Below are positions 14,224-21,510 of a stretch of DNA of 57,509 nt, piece by piece. Numbering within the stretch: the stretch's first letter is position 1; every line of letters starts with the position of its first letter. The translations under genes and the position numbers were made by a program. Origin of the DNA: JBBDZE01 sp040900345. Its GTDB lineage: Bacteria > Patescibacteriota > Minisyncoccia > Spechtbacterales > 2-12-FULL-38-22. The notes below the pieces were generated by a model. The model saw only the letters and a program-made list of their open reading frames with translations. It was not told where the DNA came from and did no database searches. Where the stretch lies: the NCBI GenBank assembly GCA_040900345.1, contig JBBDZE010000035.1:1-57509 (forward strand). The letters are read 5' to 3'.

Positions 14224-14284
14224 AAGCTGCCACTAGGCTCGCTCTGCGCACTTCGCGCTTGAGCTCACCAAGTGCCTACTTTAC
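14221..14284 (-). other. stop-codon-enclosing stem of rpsG
   Basis: GTAAAG, containing the TAA stop of rpsG, pairs with CTTTAC; inner GCTC/GAGC pairs follow. It is unrelated in sequence to the TAGCGAGG elements but has the same relation to the stop codon. Confidence 0.5.
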
Positions 14285-14748
14285 GCGAAATGTGCGAATG
14301 CTCGGTTGGCCGCTGCCATACGCTCAGTGTCTTCGCGACGCTTGACCGCAGCACCCTCTCCCTTGGCGGCCGCGATGAGCTCATCGGCAAGTTTGGCGCT
14401 CATGGCGCGCCCCTTTTGGCTGCGGGCGGCACGAATAATCCAGTTCATGGCCAAAAATTGACGCCGATCACCCCGCACCTGCATAGGCACCTGATAGTTG
14501 GCACCACCCACACGCTTGCTTTTGACTTCCAGCGTGGGCGAAACATTTTTAAGCGCGGTATCAAACACCGTCATGGCCTCTTGCTTGGTCTTTTCTTCCA
14601 CGATGCTCAGCGCACGGTATACCACAGCACGCGCGACGGACTTTTTCCCGTCGAGCATAACGTAGTTGATGAACTTGGCCAGTGCCGGATTGTTGTACTT
14701 GTGATCCGGAGCCGCGGTGCGCTTTTTAATACTGTTATTCTTTCTCAT
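14281..14748 (-). CDS. rpsG: 30S ribosomal protein S7
   Basis: 155 residues. Family segments: VMLDGKKSVARAVVY, PTLEVKSKRVGGANYQVPM and GRAMSAKLADELIAAAKGEG. S7 organises the 30S head and contacts E-site tRNA. The ATG is two bases past a CAATTTTG-type stem-loop; the stop codon lies in a 6-bp stem. Confidence 0.97.
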   Translation of the reverse strand: MRKNNSIKKRTAAPDHKYNNPALAKFINYVMLDGKKSVARAVVYRALSIVEEKTKQEAMTVFDTALKNVSPTLEVKSKRVGGANYQVPMQVRGDRRQFLAMNWIIRAARSQKGRAMSAKLADELIAAAKGEGAAVKRREDTERMAAANRAFAHFA

Positions 14749-14750
14749 AC

Positions 14751-14789
14751 CAATTTTGTCTATGAGCGTAGCGAGTAGCTACAAAATTG
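14751..14789 (-). promoter_or_regulatory. start-adjacent stem-loop of rpsG, CAATTTTG type
   Basis: Arms CAATTTTG/CAAAATTG (8 bp) and inner GTAGC/GCTAC. It is the simple form of the rplF element, which has an extra palindrome in the loop. Ends two bases before ATG. Confidence 0.65.
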
Positions 14790-14794
14790 AGTAC

Positions 14795-14828
14795 CCTGAG
14801 ACCCGAGCTTGTCGAGGGGTCGTAGGGT
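14795..14828. repeat. REP-like hairpin before rpsG
   Basis: ACCCT..AGGGT arms with inner CCC/GGG pairs around GAGCTTGTCGA. The same 34-bp sequence occurs at 788-822 before rplF, attached to the same start element. Confidence 0.6.
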
Positions 14829-14841
14829 TTCATTAGTTAAT

Positions 14842-15255
14842 TTATTCTTTGGGCTTCTTCGCGCCATACTTGGAACGGCTCTGCTTACGGCCTTCAACGC
14901 CGCTTGCGTCCAGCACGCCGCGCACCACATGGTAACGCACGCCGGGAAGGTCCTTCACACGGCCACCGCGAATCATTACCACAGAGTGCTCCTGCAAGGT
15001 GTGGCCTTCGCCCGGGATGTAGGCGGTCACTTCCATGCCGTTTGACAGGCGAACTCGCGCTACTTTGCGGAGTGCGGAGTTTGGCTTCTTGGGGGTAACG
15101 GTTCGTACGTTCGTGCACACGCCGCGCTTGAACGGGCTTTCAAATTTACTGGGACGGTTCTTCAGTTGGTTAAAACCACGCTCAAGAGCCGGCGTCTTTT
15201 TCTTGCGCTGAGAGTGCTTGCGTGGTTTGCGGGTGAGTTGATTGATCGTTGGCAT
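14842..15255 (-). CDS. rpsL: 30S ribosomal protein S12
   Basis: 137 residues. PTINQLTRKPRK, VCTNVRTVTPKKPNSALRKVA and GRVKDLPGVRYHVVRG are S12 hallmarks. The lysines of TPKKPNS and RVKDLPG are the residues whose change gives streptomycin resistance; both are of the sensitive type. S12 is a decoding-centre protein. It opens the str cluster, 355 bp from a consensus promoter. Confidence 0.97.
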   Translation of the reverse strand: MPTINQLTRKPRKHSQRKKKTPALERGFNQLKNRPSKFESPFKRGVCTNVRTVTPKKPNSALRKVARVRLSNGMEVTAYIPGEGHTLQEHSVVMIRGGRVKDLPGVRYHVVRGVLDASGVEGRKQSRSKYGAKKPKE

Positions 15256-15259
15256 GTGT

Positions 15260-15320
15260 CATTCTTGCCCGAGAGGGCAAATGAGTGGTAACGAATGCAG
15301 CCCGAACGGTTGCAAGAATG
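15260..15320 (-). promoter_or_regulatory. cloverleaf-type start element of rpsL
   Basis: Closing stem CATTCTTG/CAAGAATG (8 bp), hairpin TTGCCC/GGGCAA, and a weaker GCAACC/GGGCTGC arm. The closing stem ends four bases before ATG. A partial second copy (GTTGCAGC..GCTGCG..) lies upstream at about 15360-15412. Confidence 0.6.
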
Positions 15321-15412
15321 TCATCCGGCATGAGCCTTCTGGCGAATGCCGGAAACGTTAAGGGCAAGCGAACGTTAGCGAGCGCAGCTTGAATAGCTGC
15401 AACAAAGTCATC

Positions 15413-15493
15413 CGGCGTTCTCCGAAGGAGGAGCCGGAAACCTTTCGGCGCTCTCCGAAGGAGGAGCCGGAAACCTTTCGGCGCTCTCCGAAG
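15413..15493. repeat. 33-bp tandem repeat in the rpsL leader
   Basis: Two full units and part of a third, period 33, built on CTCCGAAGGAGGAGCCGGAAA. Each unit can form a CCGGC/GCCGG hairpin. It lies in the rpsL 5' leader, about 160 nt before the start codon. Confidence 0.7.
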
Positions 15494-15609
15494 CTCACAG
15501 CTCACAGCCACCGCTTCCAGCGGGGCCCCGCCAAAGGCGGTGGCTCGAAGCTTCCGTTTTAAATAAAACGGGTGCGCTCATTGAAGGCGCACTTCTTCTT
15601 GCCTTGCAT
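15494..15609 (-). other. distal rpsL leader
   Basis: No gene. Contains hairpins CCACCGC../..GCGGTGG (15508-15545) and GTGCGC/GCGCAC (15570-15592). With the tandem repeat and cloverleaf it makes an rpsL leader of about 350 nt that is nearly all paired. Confidence 0.45.
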
Positions 15610-15638
15610 ATTCTAAACGCAAAACGAAAAAGTGTCAA
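15610..15638 (-). promoter_or_regulatory. consensus promoter of the str operon (rpsL)
   Basis: -35 TTGACA (15633-15638), 17-bp spacer, -10 TAGAAT (15610-15615) on the minus strand. It is the best sigma-70-type match seen in the window. Confidence 0.8.
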
Positions 15639-15716
15639 ACCCGGTAGTGAGTTTTCGGCCGGGCTGCGCCCTACGGCTGCCGAAGGCAGCTCAGCCGAAA
15701 ATCTACTACCGGGTCA
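15637..15716 (-). terminator. long hairpin between the M50 protease gene and the rpsL promoter
   Basis: Arms ACCCGGTAGT..TTTTCGGC and GCCGAAAA..ACTACCGGGT, with an inner GCTGCC/GGCAGC-type hairpin. It follows the M50 stop and abuts the rpsL -35 box. There is no clear T-run, so it could be a palindromic repeat and not a terminator. Confidence 0.45.
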
Positions 15717-15735
15717 AACCCCCATCCGTGTCCTC

Positions 15736-16407
15736 CTAAAATCCAAGTGCTTCGAACAGCTCCGCGAGGAGCGTCCCCTGGGTATCCCCGGTTATCGCAA
15801 TGAACGCACCAATGATAATCGGAAAGATGACGCTCACACCAAAGAAAATAAAGGCGATGAGGAAGAGCCACCCATTTTGCTCGAGGAACGCCCGCGTCTC
15901 GTACGGAATCTGAGGAAAGAGCGAAAATAAGAGCTTCGAGCCGTCAAGCGGGGGGATGGGCACCAAGTTAAAAATGCCCAGCACCAGGTTAAGATAGACA
16001 ATCGCGACAAAGAAGAGCTCAACACCGCCGGCTACCAAGCCAAGCCGTATAGCCATGCCAAACACCAACGCCAGTAAAAAATTACTCGCCGGACCCGCAC
16101 CTCCCACCAGCGCCGCCCCCCACCTCTGGTAGCGCAGGTTGTAAGGGTTATAGGGCACGGGCCGCGCATACCCGAAAATAACAGACGGAATGCCAAAAAG
16201 CAAAGGAATAGAAAGAAGCGCGGGCAGCAGAATTGATCCGAACGGATCGACGTGAGAAGCAGGATTTAAGGTAAGTCGGCCCGCCAGTTTGGCGGTGGGG
16301 TCACCAAGGGCAAGCGCAGCAAACCCGTGCGAGACCTCGTGGACGATAACAGAAAAAATCAGAATACCAATAAACGCTATAAAGGAAATGATAGACAGGT
16401 CTTCCAT
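15736..16407 (-). CDS. site-2-protease family (M50) membrane metalloprotease
   Basis: 223 residues with about six hydrophobic segments. HEVSH near residue 23 gives the zinc-binding HExxH; NLVPIPPLDG near residue 145 gives the second metal site with Asp. It has no PDZ domain, as in short intramembrane proteases that cut membrane-bound regulators. Substrate unknown. A single gene on the minus strand, followed by a hairpin and the rpsL promoter. Confidence 0.9.
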   Translation of the reverse strand: MEDLSIISFIAFIGILIFSVIVHEVSHGFAALALGDPTAKLAGRLTLNPASHVDPFGSILLPALLSIPLLFGIPSVIFGYARPVPYNPYNLRYQRWGAALVGGAGPASNFLLALVFGMAIRLGLVAGGVELFFVAIVYLNLVLGIFNLVPIPPLDGSKLLFSLFPQIPYETRAFLEQNGWLFLIAFIFFGVSVIFPIIIGAFIAITGDTQGTLLAELFEALGF

Positions 16408-16456
16408 ATATAAGATAGTATTCAGTATTTAATGTGAAGTATCAAGCCGTCAGAAG

Positions 16457-16485
16457 TTGCAAAACATTAAATATTGTTGTATCAT
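16457..16485 (+). promoter_or_regulatory. promoter of rpmB
   Basis: -35 TTGCAA (16457-16462), 17-bp spacer, -10 TATCAT (16480-16485). A TAGG-family half repeat (16499-16541) fills the leader up to the ATG. Confidence 0.55.
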
Positions 16486-16498
16486 CACGAAGTGCAGG

Positions 16499-16541
16499 TT
16501 CTCAAACCTACCACCTAAAACCTAACCTCTAATACCTAGAC
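16499..16541. repeat. TAGGTTTTAG-family half repeat before rpmB
   Basis: A single arm, CCACCTAAAACCTAACC and CTAATACCTAGA, immediately before the rpmB ATG. No inverse arm, so this is a partial copy. Confidence 0.5.
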
Positions 16542-16542
16542 C

Positions 16543-16743
16543 ATGGCACGAGCTTGTGAAAAATGCGGCAAGGGTTCTCAAATGCAGGTAACACGCAAAT
16601 TGTTGCGTGGTAACTACAACCCTACCGATAAATCAAGAAAATATCCCAACTTGCAGTGGCTGCGCAAAGAAGACGGAACCCGCACCCGCGTATGCACGCA
16701 GTGTTTGCGCACGCTGGCCAAGACGCCGAAGGTTGCAAAATAA
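16543..16743 (+). CDS. rpmB: 50S ribosomal protein L28, zinc-binding form
   Basis: 66 residues. MARACEKCGKG and RTRVCTQCLRTLAK place four cysteines as two CxxC pairs (C5/C8 and near 52/55), the zinc-binding L28 type. The central basic segment TRKLLRGNYNPTDKSRKYPNLQ matches the family in layout. Stands alone on the plus strand with its own promoter and two terminator hairpins. Confidence 0.93.
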   Translation: MARACEKCGKGSQMQVTRKLLRGNYNPTDKSRKYPNLQWLRKEDGTRTRVCTQCLRTLAKTPKVAK

Positions 16744-16803
16744 ACGGGTCATGTTGATGACCCGTTCTTTCTAAATCGGGTCATCGGGATGACCCGATTA
16801 TTT
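16743..16803 (+). terminator. double terminator after rpmB
   Basis: Two hairpins in tandem: AACGGGTCAT/ATGACCCGTT (16743-16766) followed by TCTTT, and AATCGGGTCAT/ATGACCCGATT (16774-16799) followed by ATTT. Their shared arms suggest duplication. Confidence 0.75.
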
Positions 16804-16848
16804 CAACGTTTAGAGGAGCGTTACGCTCTTAAGGGCGAAACGCTGAAT

Positions 16849-16920
16849 CGGGCTGTCGTATAGTGGTTATTATGCACGGCTGGGGGCCGTGCGACGGGAG
16901 TTCGATTCTCCCCAGCCCGA
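16849..16920 (+). tRNA. tRNA-Pro (anticodon GGG)
   Basis: 72 nt. Acceptor stem CGGGCTG/CAGCCCG with C1-G72 typical of tRNA-Pro, D arm CGTA/TATG, anticodon stem CACGG/CCGTG with loop CTGGGGG and anticodon GGG, T stem GGGAG/CTCCC with TTCGATT loop. Discriminator A; CCA is not encoded. The last 18 bases and the next one recur at 17081-17099. Confidence 0.93.
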
Positions 16921-17080
16921 CAAGTATTAACGCAGGAGGGACGAGCAGGCAAACTGCTTTGCCTGCGTCCGAAATCGAACGGCGTAAGCCATGTGCACGA
17001 AGTGCACCGGCGCGCCCGGGCAGGAGCCACTTAACGAGCTCAAGCCCAAAGGGCGCAGAGCGAGTTTAGTGAGCTGACGC
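16921..17080. other. gap between tRNA-Pro and its 3'-end repeat
   Basis: No gene. Contains hairpins GCAGGCAAA/TTTGCCTGC and GTGCAC/GTGCAC. It is enclosed by the 19-bp direct repeat of the tRNA 3' end. Confidence 0.4.
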
Positions 17081-17099
17081 CGATTCTCCCCAGCCCGAC
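17081..17099 (+). repeat. direct repeat of the tRNA-Pro 3' end (att-like)
   Basis: CGATTCTCCCCAGCCCGAC is identical to 16903-16921, 178 bp away. Duplication of a tRNA 3' end is the usual footprint of site-specific integration, but no integrase gene lies between or beside the copies. Confidence 0.55.
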
Positions 17100-17173
17100 C
17101 AAGCGAAGGCGCGGGAGGTACCGAGCACAGCGCTGCGAATGTGCCGACACTTCGACCAACTCAGCGTGAACAC

Positions 17174-18703
17174 ATGGCAACATCAAACCCATCCCAAGGC
17201 AACCCTAAAGCATTCGGCTTGATTTTTGTCGTCTCAATTCTTCTGGGCATTCTTTTCAAGATGCTCGTGCAAGATAACGAGGTACTGGGCATTTCGTTCC
17301 CCCTGTTTGTGGGCCTTGCAGTTGCAACGGGTCTTGGGTTGGCAGCCTTCTTTAAGCACCCCCTCAAGCGCAGCACCTACGTTCTGCTCGTTCCCGTTGC
17401 CTTCTTTCCGCTCATGGCTGTCGTGCGCGACAGTGGCTTTTTAAGTTTCCTCAGTGTCGCCGCGACGATCTACCTTATCCTTACGGTCGTCTACAACGAG
17501 GCCTCCGAAAGCATTGCTCGCTTCTCCTTGGATAAATACCTTCGGGTTCCCACCCTCCCCATTGTGTTTGGAGTAATGTTCCTCCGCTTCATCGGCCATA
17601 TCACCACACTGCGCCTCGCCGAGCACAAACGAGCACGCGGCACCCAAGTTGCGACCGGCGTGGCCATCGCGCTCCCTTTCCTTATTCTGTTCACCATGTT
17701 GTTTGCATCCGCCGACCTGGTCTTTCAAAACTATCTCAACAACCTCTTTAATGTGAAGCTAGACCTCGAGGGCATCCTTCCGTGGATTCCCACCTTCGTC
17801 GTAGCGGCCCTCTTTATGGGCGCCTTCTCCTACATCTTCCAGCCTACGCCATCGACTCCGAAAGAAGGGCGCACTGAACCCGCGCCGAAGCGCACCCTCG
17901 GCATGGTCGAGGCCAGTATTGTGCTCAGCTCCATTGCCACGCTCTTCCTTGCGGTAATCGCCCTGCAGATTACCTACCTGTTTGGAGGCGAAGCTAACAT
18001 CACGGCGCAGGGCTTCACGTACGCCGAATATGCGCGCCGCGGCTTCTTTGAACTGCTTGCCGTCACGCTTATCTCGCTCGCCATGCTCTATATTATCAAC
18101 CGTAGCGTCGGCCCGCGCACCAAGAAAGAACACAAGCACTTCTCGCTGTTGTCGGTCGTGCTGCTTGGCGAGTTGGGATTGCTCATTGTCTCGGCGGCGT
18201 ACCGTTTGCTGCTCTACGTGGACGCGTTTGGCCTTACCGAACAGCGATTCTACAGTTTGCTCTTCATCATATGGGTGGGCGTTGCCGCCGCGCTATTTGG
18301 CTTCACGCTGATACGCCAACGCGCCGAGCGCGCTTTTGCGTTTGAGCTCTTCTTGTTAGGCGTCGCATTCGTCGCTTTCGCCAACATCATCAACCCCGAC
18401 GCGATTATCGCCCGCTACAACATTCAAAACGTGCCGCAGGAAGAAGGCATGGACGCATACTACCTCACATTGCTTTCTCATGACGCCACACCCCACCTCA
18501 TCGAGCTACTTGAAGATGAATCCCTCGGTGAAGAAAACCGTCGAATAGTGGCTGAAGAACTCAAGTGGCGCCTCGACAATCTTCGTTATGAAGTAAACCT
18601 GAACGACTGGCGCGGCTGGAATCTTTCCCGAATGCGCGCCGAGCAGCTGCTGGAAGAACACCAGCATCTTCTGCCGGAAGGTTCTAAGATACCCGGACAG
18701 TAG
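17174..18703 (+). CDS. DUF4173-like polytopic membrane protein
   Basis: 509 residues with about a dozen hydrophobic segments and a short soluble C-terminus of about 90 residues. The arrangement and motifs such as FLRFIGHITTLRLAEHKRAR and RQRAERAFAFELFLLGV are like DUF4173/DUF4153 proteins of unknown function. Start at 17174 (MATSNPSQ) is preferred to an in-frame codon 11 residues earlier; no SD at either. Followed by a strong terminator. Confidence 0.75.
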   Translation: MATSNPSQGNPKAFGLIFVVSILLGILFKMLVQDNEVLGISFPLFVGLAVATGLGLAAFFKHPLKRSTYVLLVPVAFFPLMAVVRDSGFLSFLSVAATIYLILTVVYNEASESIARFSLDKYLRVPTLPIVFGVMFLRFIGHITTLRLAEHKRARGTQVATGVAIALPFLILFTMLFASADLVFQNYLNNLFNVKLDLEGILPWIPTFVVAALFMGAFSYIFQPTPSTPKEGRTEPAPKRTLGMVEASIVLSSIATLFLAVIALQITYLFGGEANITAQGFTYAEYARRGFFELLAVTLISLAMLYIINRSVGPRTKKEHKHFSLLSVVLLGELGLLIVSAAYRLLLYVDAFGLTEQRFYSLLFIIWVGVAAALFGFTLIRQRAERAFAFELFLLGVAFVAFANIINPDAIIARYNIQNVPQEEGMDAYYLTLLSHDATPHLIELLEDESLGEENRRIVAEELKWRLDNLRYEVNLNDWRGWNLSRMRAEQLLEEHQHLLPEGSKIPGQ

Positions 18704-18709
18704 CACGCA

Positions 18710-18740
18710 CAGCGGGCGCCACAAGGCGCCCGCTGTCTTG
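18710..18740 (+). terminator. terminator after the DUF4173-like gene
   Basis: Perfect GC-rich hairpin CAGCGGGCGCC/GGCGCCCGCTG with a 4-nt loop, followed by TCTTG. Confidence 0.75.
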
Positions 18741-18806
18741 AAAAACATTTGAAAGTGTGTACTAATAATGTCAGCACACCCAGCGCCTAGTCCAAAGGAT
18801 TAACGC

Positions 18807-20042
18807 ATGACAACTGAAGGGCCTGGTACTGACCCGCAGGAACAACCTCTCGACGAGCTCTTTGCCAGCCACGGGGGCCGGTGGGAAGAGATGACCGCCC
18901 ATTTGCAGGCGGCATACGAACAGAGCACGCAGGTCGATAGCCTTTGGCGCCAGATTGCGTGGCGCCTTGAGAACGGCGAGCAACCCGATAACCCGGTGTC
19001 AAGCCTTCTCACGTACCACGGCATTACTGATCCTGAGATTGCCCAAAGCGCCCACCGGCGCTACACCGATCTCCAAGGGGAGCTGAAACACCACCAAGGA
19101 GAGCCGATACTCGTCTTGCAGATGAATGCTCAGGGCAATCCTGTAGAGCTCTGGATGGGCGTCCCAGATCCCACAAAGCCTCTGACCATCGAGCTACCCT
19201 GGGAGCTGGGACTTCCGGCCTTTGCCTTCAACGCTCCTATGCACGCTTTCCTGACCGTGGACGAATTGGGCGTTGGAGGTTTGGATTTCTTCGGAGCATT
19301 TGCCTGGGAACAATCTGTTGACAAGTGGCCATCCAGAATCATAGGTATAGCAAACCGCAAAGATAGGCCGTTCCCTAGCGAGGCTAAAGACCCGATCCTC
19401 GGAATCACTTCGGTGATGATTCGTGGGGGCAAGGTGACGCCTCGGCGTCATTGCTCCGACGACGAACAGCTTCTCTCTCGTTATCGGAACATCTACCCGC
19501 CCTACGTATCGTTGCATGCAGCAAACGAGGCAACTTTTGAGGTTCATGTGGGCGACAAGGCTGTCGTGCGATGGTTCCTTGAAGAAGCGCCAACGCGGAC
19601 CAAAGCTCATCCCATGCGCATGGAAGAAGGTGTTGCGGAAGCGACCGTTGACGAGATTTTCCAGCAGCTTCTTCGAAGCCTGGCAGGAATCATCGGCTAT
19701 GAAGGCCTTAAACTTCCGGATCCCCCGGAGCGTGTCACGGCCCAGCAACGAGGGACGGAGTACCAGCTTCTCGAGGACCTGAGAAGGTGGGGTCAGCTGA
19801 TCGCCGAGCTTGCTTTCGTCAGCGACCCGACTAATCTGTGGTACTCCCCTCGTGGCGAGAACCCCATCGACTTGGCCGCCGCTGCAAATCGGGAACGGTG
19901 CCAGGCGGCCATCACCCAAAACATCGAGCTGGTGAAGACGGTTGTTCGCGAAACGCTGCAGCGGGCTCGGCTGCTTGGGATGGAGGGCGATCCACTCGTC
20001 CAGCAGGCCGCTAAACGGCTGGAGCAGTCCAAGGCCGGTTAA
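18807..20042 (+). CDS. hypothetical protein (411 aa)
   Basis: A soluble protein with no signal peptide or membrane segment and no motif I recognise. The N-terminus (residues 1-90) and C-terminus (300-411) look helical; residues 95-250 appear to be beta-rich with Trp and Pro. A histidine-poor, Glu-rich composition. It is preceded by a terminator and followed by the assembly gap, so downstream neighbours are uncertain. Confidence 0.7.
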   Translation: MTTEGPGTDPQEQPLDELFASHGGRWEEMTAHLQAAYEQSTQVDSLWRQIAWRLENGEQPDNPVSSLLTYHGITDPEIAQSAHRRYTDLQGELKHHQGEPILVLQMNAQGNPVELWMGVPDPTKPLTIELPWELGLPAFAFNAPMHAFLTVDELGVGGLDFFGAFAWEQSVDKWPSRIIGIANRKDRPFPSEAKDPILGITSVMIRGGKVTPRRHCSDDEQLLSRYRNIYPPYVSLHAANEATFEVHVGDKAVVRWFLEEAPTRTKAHPMRMEEGVAEATVDEIFQQLLRSLAGIIGYEGLKLPDPPERVTAQQRGTEYQLLEDLRRWGQLIAELAFVSDPTNLWYSPRGENPIDLAAAANRERCQAAITQNIELVKTVVRETLQRARLLGMEGDPLVQQAAKRLEQSKAG

Positions 20043-20090
20043 TCAGCAGGCGCAGAACAAAGTACACAGGAGGTGTACTGTACCAAGAGG

Positions 20091-20136
20091 CGGGGGGGGG
20101 GGGGGGGGGGGGGGNNNNNNNNNNCCCCCCCCCCCT
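20091..20136. other. assembly gap with G and C homopolymers
   Basis: A run of more than 20 Gs, ten Ns at 20115-20124, then 13 Cs. This pattern is an assembly or sequencing artefact and not biology: two contigs were joined here. Gene order across this point must not be trusted. Confidence 0.95.
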
Positions 20137-20177
20137 CTTCCTTTTTAAACTCCCTTTTCTTACAAAACCATCCACCC

Positions 20178-20213
20178 TACACCCTGCACCTTTGTGGAAA
20201 GGTGCAGGGTGTA
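20178..20213. other. hairpin before the MFS gene
   Basis: TACACCCTGCACCTTT and AAAGGTGCAGGGTGTA form a 15-16-bp stem with a 4-nt loop. No T-run on either strand, so a repeat or regulatory hairpin is as likely as a terminator. Confidence 0.5.
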
Positions 20214-20247
20214 CGCATCGAGCTTCAGCCTCTATACTAGATAGGTC

Positions 20248-21426
20248 ATGGATAAACGCATTCTTCTTCTCTACGGCACCGTTTTCATCAACATCATGAG
20301 TTTCGGGATGGTGTTCCCCCTCATCCCGCTCTTTGTTGAAAAGTTCGGTGCCACCGCCTTTGATATCGGCCTGTTGGCCGCTCTTTTTTCGATTGCGCAA
20401 TTCATCGCCGCCCCCATCATGGGCCGCGTCTCGGACCGCTTTGGCCGAAAACCGCTTATTATCTTTTCCATTATTACCGCGATGGCCTCGTTTGTGCTGA
20501 CGGCCATTGCCCCAAACCTTATCGTCGTGCACGTCGCCCGCTTCCTGTATGGCGTGGCCTCTGCCGGAAACTACCCCATTGCCATTGCCTACATTGCCGA
20601 CATCACCAGCCCGGAAAAACGCGCCGAATACATCGGTAAAGTTTCTGCCATGTTCGCCGTAGGATTTATGTTTGGCCCGGTTATGGGCGGCGTACTGGGC
20701 GGCTTTGGCCTATCCGTTGCGTTCTTGGCGGCGGCGTTCGTCTCGCTGCTCAATCTTATCTTTGTCCTCACCTTGTTGCCCGAATCCATTAGTATCAAGA
20801 CCGAAAAATTGGTTATCCGCCAAGGCCTATTTAACATCAAAGAGATTTACCACGGCTTTCGGGGTGACTTTGGCGTCCTGTTCTTTATCCTCTTTACCTG
20901 GGCTTTTTACGTGGCCAACTTCCAGGTTGCCATTCCGCTGTTTCTGGAAGAGATGTTCCGCTTAGGGCCGTTTGGCGCGGGTGTGTTTTTCTCGGTGGTG
21001 GGCGCGACGGCCGCCATCACGCAATGGTTCCTCCTGCCCAAAGTGCTCAAGCGCTTTGGCGAGATGCGCACCATTCTCTACGGCATCGTACTTATGATCC
21101 TCGGCCAGGCGTTTGCGCCCCTGCTGCCGTTTCTCGTATTCTTCTATTTCTTTTTCATTATCTCCATCATTGGCAGCGGACTCAATCGCCCTACCGTCAA
21201 TGCTATGCTCTCGCGGGCGACCCACGCGGGCCAGGGCGCGACGCTCGGCCTTGCCTTTTCGTTTGAAAGCTTGGGCCGCATTGCCGGCCCCCTTTTGGCC
21301 GGAGCCGTTATGGGAACATTTGGCCTTGCCTCTCCTTTCTGGCTCACCACCGCCATGCTTGTGCTTACTCTGTTCTTCTTTTGGCGAGTTGAAATGCGGC
21401 GCGGGAAACTTGCCCCCCTGCTATAA
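20248..21426 (+). CDS. major facilitator superfamily transporter (TetA/MdtG-like)
   Basis: 392 residues and 12 predicted membrane helices. Motif A is clear as GRVSDRFGRKP between TM2 and TM3, and motif C-like GPVMGGVLGGFG lies in TM5, which suggests a drug/H+ antiporter of the efflux type. Substrate unknown. A -10-like TATACT ends nine bases before ATG, so the mRNA may be leaderless. A shared bidirectional terminator separates it from convergent pepA. Confidence 0.88.
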   Translation: MDKRILLLYGTVFINIMSFGMVFPLIPLFVEKFGATAFDIGLLAALFSIAQFIAAPIMGRVSDRFGRKPLIIFSIITAMASFVLTAIAPNLIVVHVARFLYGVASAGNYPIAIAYIADITSPEKRAEYIGKVSAMFAVGFMFGPVMGGVLGGFGLSVAFLAAAFVSLLNLIFVLTLLPESISIKTEKLVIRQGLFNIKEIYHGFRGDFGVLFFILFTWAFYVANFQVAIPLFLEEMFRLGPFGAGVFFSVVGATAAITQWFLLPKVLKRFGEMRTILYGIVLMILGQAFAPLLPFLVFFYFFFIISIIGSGLNRPTVNAMLSRATHAGQGATLGLAFSFESLGRIAGPLLAGAVMGTFGLASPFWLTTAMLVLTLFFFWRVEMRRGKLAPLL

Positions 21427-21442
21427 CAAGCTTTTCTCCCTC

Positions 21443-21483
21443 GCATCCAAAAGCCCTCGGCAACGCCGAGGGCTTTTGGATGC
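21443..21483. terminator. bidirectional terminator between MFS gene and pepA
   Basis: GCATCCAAAAGCCCTCGG/CCGAGGGCTTTTGGATGC-type perfect hairpin with a short loop; A-rich and T-rich tracts in the arms serve both strands of this convergent pair. Confidence 0.85.
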
Positions 21484-21510
21484 CTGCTTCTATGTCTACC
21501 TACGTTCTAT

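Noticed and set aside
15413..15493. CRISPR array
   Set aside because: Units are directly tandem with no spacers and only 2-3 copies; no cas genes are present. The scattered 140-bp elements are also not arrays.
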